NCBI GenBank assembly: GCA_964369265.1
Contig: CAYJEV010000035.1
Span: 1 to 15,939, forward strand
DNA from: DAMCAP01 sp964369265
GTDB lineage: Bacteria; Bacillota; Clostridia; Oscillospirales; Ruminococcaceae
Direction of reading: 5' to 3'
Length of the DNA stretch: 15,939 bases
Shown here piece after piece: positions 13,184 through 15,939 of the stretch (position 1 is the stretch's first letter; every line of letters starts with the position of its first letter). The translations under genes were made by a program, and so were the position numbers. The notes beneath the pieces are model-generated. The model was not told where the DNA came from and did no database searches. It saw only the letters and a program-made list of their open reading frames with translations.

Positions 13184-14467
13184 TTAAGATTTTTTGTTCA
13201 TTTCGTTCATAACTTCAAGTATGACATTGTCAGTTTCAACCATGCCCTTGCTAGACACAATACCTAAATTTTTAATGCTCTCTTCAACTGTATAACCAAC
13301 TATGCCATTGAATAAAGGCAGCTGGCACATTCCTTTAGCCATCATACAACATTCAATAGCGGAAGATGTTGAAATAGCAAGCTTTGCTGCACATCCAGCC
13401 TTTGCACCATCGCAAATCATACCACTAACGCTTGCAATCATCATTTCAACAGCCTTAGTTTGGCAAGCAAAGCCAAGTCCCATTAAATAAGCAAGACCAA
13501 ATGTTGCTCCAGTTGCAGCAGCAGCACTACAACCACAAACAGCAGATAATCTTCCTGTATAGCTCTTAATATATGATGTTAAGAGATGGCTCATTGCTAA
13601 TGCTCTTAATGTATGAAGGCGAGGGGTGTTATGCATTCTTGCATACACAGCGATAGGGATAATAGCAGTTAAGCCATGGTTTCCACTACCACTAGAACTC
13701 ATTACAGGAAGTTGAGCGCCAGACATGCGCGCATCAGAAGCAGCGGCAGTCCATAATACAGCTTGTGAATGGAAGTTGTTTGCCATATCGCCTCTGTCAA
13801 TTGCTTTGCCGATAGATAAACCAACCTGTCCGCCAACTTTGTTGTTTAGTCCATGCTCAGCCATTTGTGTGTTCATCTCAACACCATCCCAAAGGAAGTC
13901 AATTTCCTCCTCAGTGAAGCTTAGGCAGTAGTCATAAAGCTCTCTAACAGTTAGTGAGTCATAGATATTTTCTTTTGCATTGCTGTTGTTGTCGATAGGA
14001 GTGTCTAATAGAACCTTTTCATTAGCTCTCAAATAAACAATGTTATCATGCTTTTCATTGATTACAACTTCAGATTCTGAGTTTGCACCCTTTAAAACTA
14101 GCTTTATATACACTCCAGCTGTGTTGTTAATATATCCAATATCAATAATATTTTTATTTAGAAAAGCCTCTGCATTTTCGCTGCCCTCAGGGGTTATATT
14201 TTCAAGAACAGACAAGCCTTTGCTAGCATCTCCAGCAATAATACCTAAAGCAGCAGCAGGGGCTAGGCCAACTCTTGCTGTGCCTGGAATTCCAACACAC
14301 ATGCCATTTTTAAACACATTACTGCTTGTAGTTATCTTTACACTAACTGGCTCTTCGCCTAGCAGCTCTCTAGCCTTTGCACCAGCAAGTGCTACAGCGA
14401 TTGGCTCTGTACAACCAACAGCCGGTTTTACTTCATTTTTAAGTATAGTTAATAATTGCTTTCTCAT
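13184..14467 (-). CDS. L-cysteine desulfidase family protein (CyuA/YhaM, UPF0597-like)
   Basis: 427 residues, normal family length, cytosolic. The N-terminal motif VKPAVGCTEPIAVALA (13-28) with Cys19, the central MSSSGSGNHGL (256-266), and the C-terminal cysteines C311 and C313 (AVCGCSAAAATGATFG) and C352 and C359 (MICDGAKAGCAAKLA) are hallmarks of the family also called serine dehydratase alpha-like. Characterised members use an iron-sulfur cluster to split L-cysteine into hydrogen sulfide, ammonia and pyruvate. The conserved cysteines make the cluster plausible here, though substrate preference is inferred. The E. coli member is CyuA (formerly YhaM). TTGAGGT precedes the ATG. It has its own promoter and terminator, with no cysteine transporter beside it. 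Confidence 0.88.
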   Translation of the reverse strand: MRKQLLTILKNEVKPAVGCTEPIAVALAGAKARELLGEEPVSVKITTSSNVFKNGMCVGIPGTARVGLAPAAALGIIAGDASKGLSVLENITPEGSENAEAFLNKNIIDIGYINNTAGVYIKLVLKGANSESEVVINEKHDNIVYLRANEKVLLDTPIDNNSNAKENIYDSLTVRELYDYCLSFTEEEIDFLWDGVEMNTQMAEHGLNNKVGGQVGLSIGKAIDRGDMANNFHSQAVLWTAAASDARMSGAQLPVMSSSGSGNHGLTAIIPIAVYARMHNTPRLHTLRALAMSHLLTSYIKSYTGRLSAVCGCSAAAATGATFGLAYLMGLGFACQTKAVEMMIASVSGMICDGAKAGCAAKLAISTSSAIECCMMAKGMCQLPLFNGIVGYTVEESIKNLGIVSSKGMVETDNVILEVMNEMNKKS

Positions 14468-14553
14468 AAAAATTACCTCAATTTCATAAAAAGAAAATTT
14501 ATTTTACCAATAAGCTAATACGATATATAACATAAGTTAATATCAATATGTTC

Positions 14554-14581
14554 ATTATACCATAATCAGATTAAAAATCAA
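14554..14581 (-). promoter_or_regulatory. Promoter of the cysteine desulfidase-family gene
   Basis: On the minus strand, TTGATT (14576-14581), 16 bp, TATAAT (14554-14559), preceded by TGG, an extended -10 like that of the aminotransferase gene. The leader is about 80 nt and AT-rich, without a clear riboswitch fold. Confidence 0.6.
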
Positions 14582-14646
14582 TAAGTTTTATAAAAAATGA
14601 CAAATAAAGTATTTTTGTTTATAAGATGAATAATTATTAAAATGCC

Positions 14647-14675
14647 TTGACAAAATAACCAAATAAATGTAACAT
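14647..14675 (+). promoter_or_regulatory. Promoter of the two-TM helical-repeat gene
   Basis: TTGACA (14647-14652), 17 bp, TAACAT (14670-14675). The -35 is perfect and the -10 partial. A consensus TATAAT at 14693-14698 downstream lacks a -35 and may be an alternative. The leader has a small hairpin TGCCG / CGGCA (14703-14720) just before the ribosome site. Confidence 0.5.
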
Positions 14676-14735
14676 AGTTTTAGCGAATAAACTATAATTT
14701 TATGCCGATACTAAGCGGCAGAATGGAGCTTTTTA

Positions 14736-15413
14736 ATGACAAATGAATGGAAAAATAGAATAAAACTAATGCTATTTGTTGGTGTACCTTTAGGGATTGG
14801 GCTAATTTTTATTCGAAATGCTTTCAATCTTTCAAATGATGCAACTGTAACTATATTTAGTATTTGCTCAATCATAATAATTACTATATCGGTTGTACAC
14901 GCAATGAGAGCGCAGATAAAGCTTAGCAAAATTGTTGGAGAATCCTATCAAAGCTATCAAGAAACTAATGATTTAGAGAAATATATAGGGGAGCTAGAGA
15001 GCTTTATTGCAAAAACAAATCTTGAAGCTAATAAAAATATATTGTTGCTAAACATGTCAATCGCCTATGTTGACCATAGCGATTATGATAAAGCAATTTC
15101 TGCTTTAAAAAGAATAGACCCAAAGACTCTTAAAGGCAATTTAAAGGTTGTGTATTTCAATAATTTAGTGCATTATAATTTTAGAGCTGGCAATGATGAT
15201 GAGGCAATTGATATAATGGAAGATAGAAAAGCTGAATTTGATAAATTTGCTTCAAAGCCTGAGTTTAAGGGAGGTTTTATTTTGAATAAAGCCTTAAAGC
15301 TAATTGTTGAAGGGAATACAGAAGATGCTCTTGACTTAATGGAAGAGCATGAGGACTTATTCTTAGATACACATCTAAGCGAAGCTCACGAATATGTATT
15401 GAGCAGAATTTAA
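14736..15413 (+). CDS. Membrane protein with two TM helices and TPR-like repeats
   Basis: 225 residues. Two N-terminal membrane helices (about 9-27 and 38-57) are followed by a cytoplasmic all-helical part (about 62-225). Segments such as ILLLNMSIAYVDHSDYDKAISALKRI (from 102), YFNNLVHYNFRAGNDDEAIDIM (from 140) and ILNKALKLIVEGNTEDALDLM (from 182) are spaced about 38-42 residues apart. Each ends in (D/E)xA, as in tetratricopeptide helix pairs. The protein probably acts as a membrane-anchored scaffold; the partner is unknown. The ribosome site AATGGAGC is followed by TTTTTA and ATG. It is divergent from the desulfidase-family gene and followed by the spore protein gene. No terminator is seen between 15413 and 15551. 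Confidence 0.75.
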   Translation: MTNEWKNRIKLMLFVGVPLGIGLIFIRNAFNLSNDATVTIFSICSIIIITISVVHAMRAQIKLSKIVGESYQSYQETNDLEKYIGELESFIAKTNLEANKNILLLNMSIAYVDHSDYDKAISALKRIDPKTLKGNLKVVYFNNLVHYNFRAGNDDEAIDIMEDRKAEFDKFASKPEFKGGFILNKALKLIVEGNTEDALDLMEEHEDLFLDTHLSEAHEYVLSRI

Positions 15414-15551
15414 GAATGTCAATGAATTAGATTAACTATTTTAATATGTCAAATATAAGAATAAAACCCAATAATTTACTGAAATAATTTAATGCGTATG
15501 AGATATAATAATAATGCAAACGCAAATAAATGATTAAAGGAGATTATTAAA

Positions 15552-15743
15552 ATGGCATCTAATAAAATTGTAGTTCCTGAAGCTAGAGAGGCAATGGATA
15601 AGTTTAAAATGGAGTGTGCTCAAGAGATGGGCGTAAACTATAAGCAAGGTTATAATGGTCATCTAACATCACGTGAAGCTGGTTCTATCGGCGGTCAAAT
15701 GGTTAAGAAGATGATAGAATCTTACGAGAATAACGCTAAGTAA
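15552..15743 (+). CDS. Alpha/beta-type small acid-soluble spore protein
   Basis: 63 residues, usual SASP size. The family signature is clear: PEAREAMDKFKMECAQEMGV (9-28) and YNGHLTSREAGSIGGQMVKKMIE (34-56). These proteins coat and protect DNA in the dormant spore and are degraded at germination by the protease GPR. The GPR site aligns to MECAQE (20-25), with Cys at the position after the cleaved Glu where Ile or Val is more common. Ribosome site AAAGGAG. Such genes are normally driven by the forespore factor sigma G. GTATGA (15496-15501) could be a -35 box, but I see no good matching -10, so the promoter is unassigned. The gene shows that the organism, or its recent ancestor, forms spores. 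Confidence 0.95.
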   Translation: MASNKIVVPEAREAMDKFKMECAQEMGVNYKQGYNGHLTSREAGSIGGQMVKKMIESYENNAK

Positions 15744-15761
15744 TTTTAGCTCTCACCTAAA

Positions 15762-15803
15762 AGCTCGCAATGCTATTTTAGTGTTGCGAGCTAACTATTT
15801 TTT
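15762..15803 (+). terminator. Strong terminator of the spore protein gene
   Basis: 13-nt arms AGCTCGCAATGCT (15762-15774) and AGTGTTGCGAGCT (15780-15792) pair fully, with two G-U pairs, around ATTTT; a T-run follows at 15798-15803. Confidence 0.92.
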
Positions 15804-15815
15804 ATATTGAATAAT

Positions 15816-15863
15816 TAAAAGTGAAGAGAGAGGAGTTATGGTGTCGCTTTGCGACGTTTTAAA
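15816..15863 (-). repeat. Short intergenic repeat, copy 2 (inverted)
   Basis: Read on the minus strand it repeats copy 1: TTTAAAAyGTCGCAAAGCGA, then CACCAT and a pyrimidine tract ending in CTTCACTTTTA. The palindrome is at 15843-15855. The inner 27 bases differ from copy 1 at only a few positions. Confidence 0.7.
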
Positions 15864-15939
15864 CGACTTGCAGTCGGCTTGAATCTTTGATATAGCATAC
15901 AATTTTCAATCCATCACAAAGTGATACATTAACTTTTCA
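15864..15939 (+). repeat. Related hairpin cluster and partial repeat copy 3
   Basis: Another 5-3-5 palindrome, CGACTTGCAGTCG, lies at 15864-15876. At 15913-15925 ATCACAAAGTGAT has the same 5-AAA-5 design as the palindrome of copy 1 and is followed by ACATTAACTTTTCA, a diverged version of the TTCACTTTT tract, cut off by the window end. No gene is visible here. Confidence 0.5.

Noticed and set aside
15496..15525. Sigma G promoter of the spore protein gene
   Set aside because: GTATGA fits the -35 consensus, but no CATnnTA-like -10 is present 17-18 bp later, so it was not listed as a feature.
1..15939. Composite transposon bounded by the inverted repeats at the two window ends
   Set aside because: The repeats are short, there is no transposase or target duplication, a further copy follows at 15913, and the genes between look like ordinary chromosome.

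Overview
This window comes from a low-GC, spore-forming member of the Firmicutes, most likely class Clostridia. A complete alpha/beta-type small acid-soluble spore protein gene lies near the right end. Genes have AGGAGG-like ribosome sites, several promoters match the vegetative consensus closely, and intrinsic terminators with T-runs close most units. The mix of an OPT peptide transporter, an L-cysteine desulfidase-family protein, membrane diguanylate cyclases and a thioredoxin suits an anaerobic, peptide-using gut or sediment organism. That last step, and any genus, is inference.

Layout. (1) 1-2160: a short intergenic repeat, then three small single genes: a possible WapI-like immunity protein, a YcxB-like membrane protein and a GNAT acetyltransferase. 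(2) 2273-4799: two tandem 7TM-GGDEF diguanylate cyclase genes joined by an ATGA overlap. The first keeps the RxxD inhibitory site and the second has lost its Arg. (3) 4848-6214: a PLP aminotransferase with its own extended -10 promoter, ending in a terminator shared with the convergent ABC-F gene. (4) 6229-7988 (minus): an ABC-F ATPase with a consensus promoter and a structured leader of about 177 nt. (5) 7992-9249 (minus): tRNA-Gln(CUG), its terminator, and a FkbM methyltransferase gene placed immediately behind that terminator. (6) 9346-11849: a thioredoxin with an unusual CPPC site (minus), divergent from an OPT transporter (plus). Two copies of a near-palindromic 15-mer lie between them. 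(7) 11890-13075 (minus): a C39-like lipoprotein peptidase that starts at TTG, and upstream a 46-codon membrane microprotein gene that is easily missed but has its own promoter and ribosome site. (8) 13135-15413: L-cysteine desulfidase-family gene (minus), divergent from a two-TM helical-repeat protein (plus). (9) 15552-15939: the spore protein gene with a strong terminator, then further copies of the intergenic repeat.

Most of the window is ordinary accessory or housekeeping chromosome. I see no phage, CRISPR array, transposase or defence island. The best leads for something undescribed are the microprotein at 12880-13020, the ABC-F leader at 7777-7959, the twin 15-mer between thioredoxin and OPT, and the fkbM gene that seems to need read-through of a tRNA terminator.
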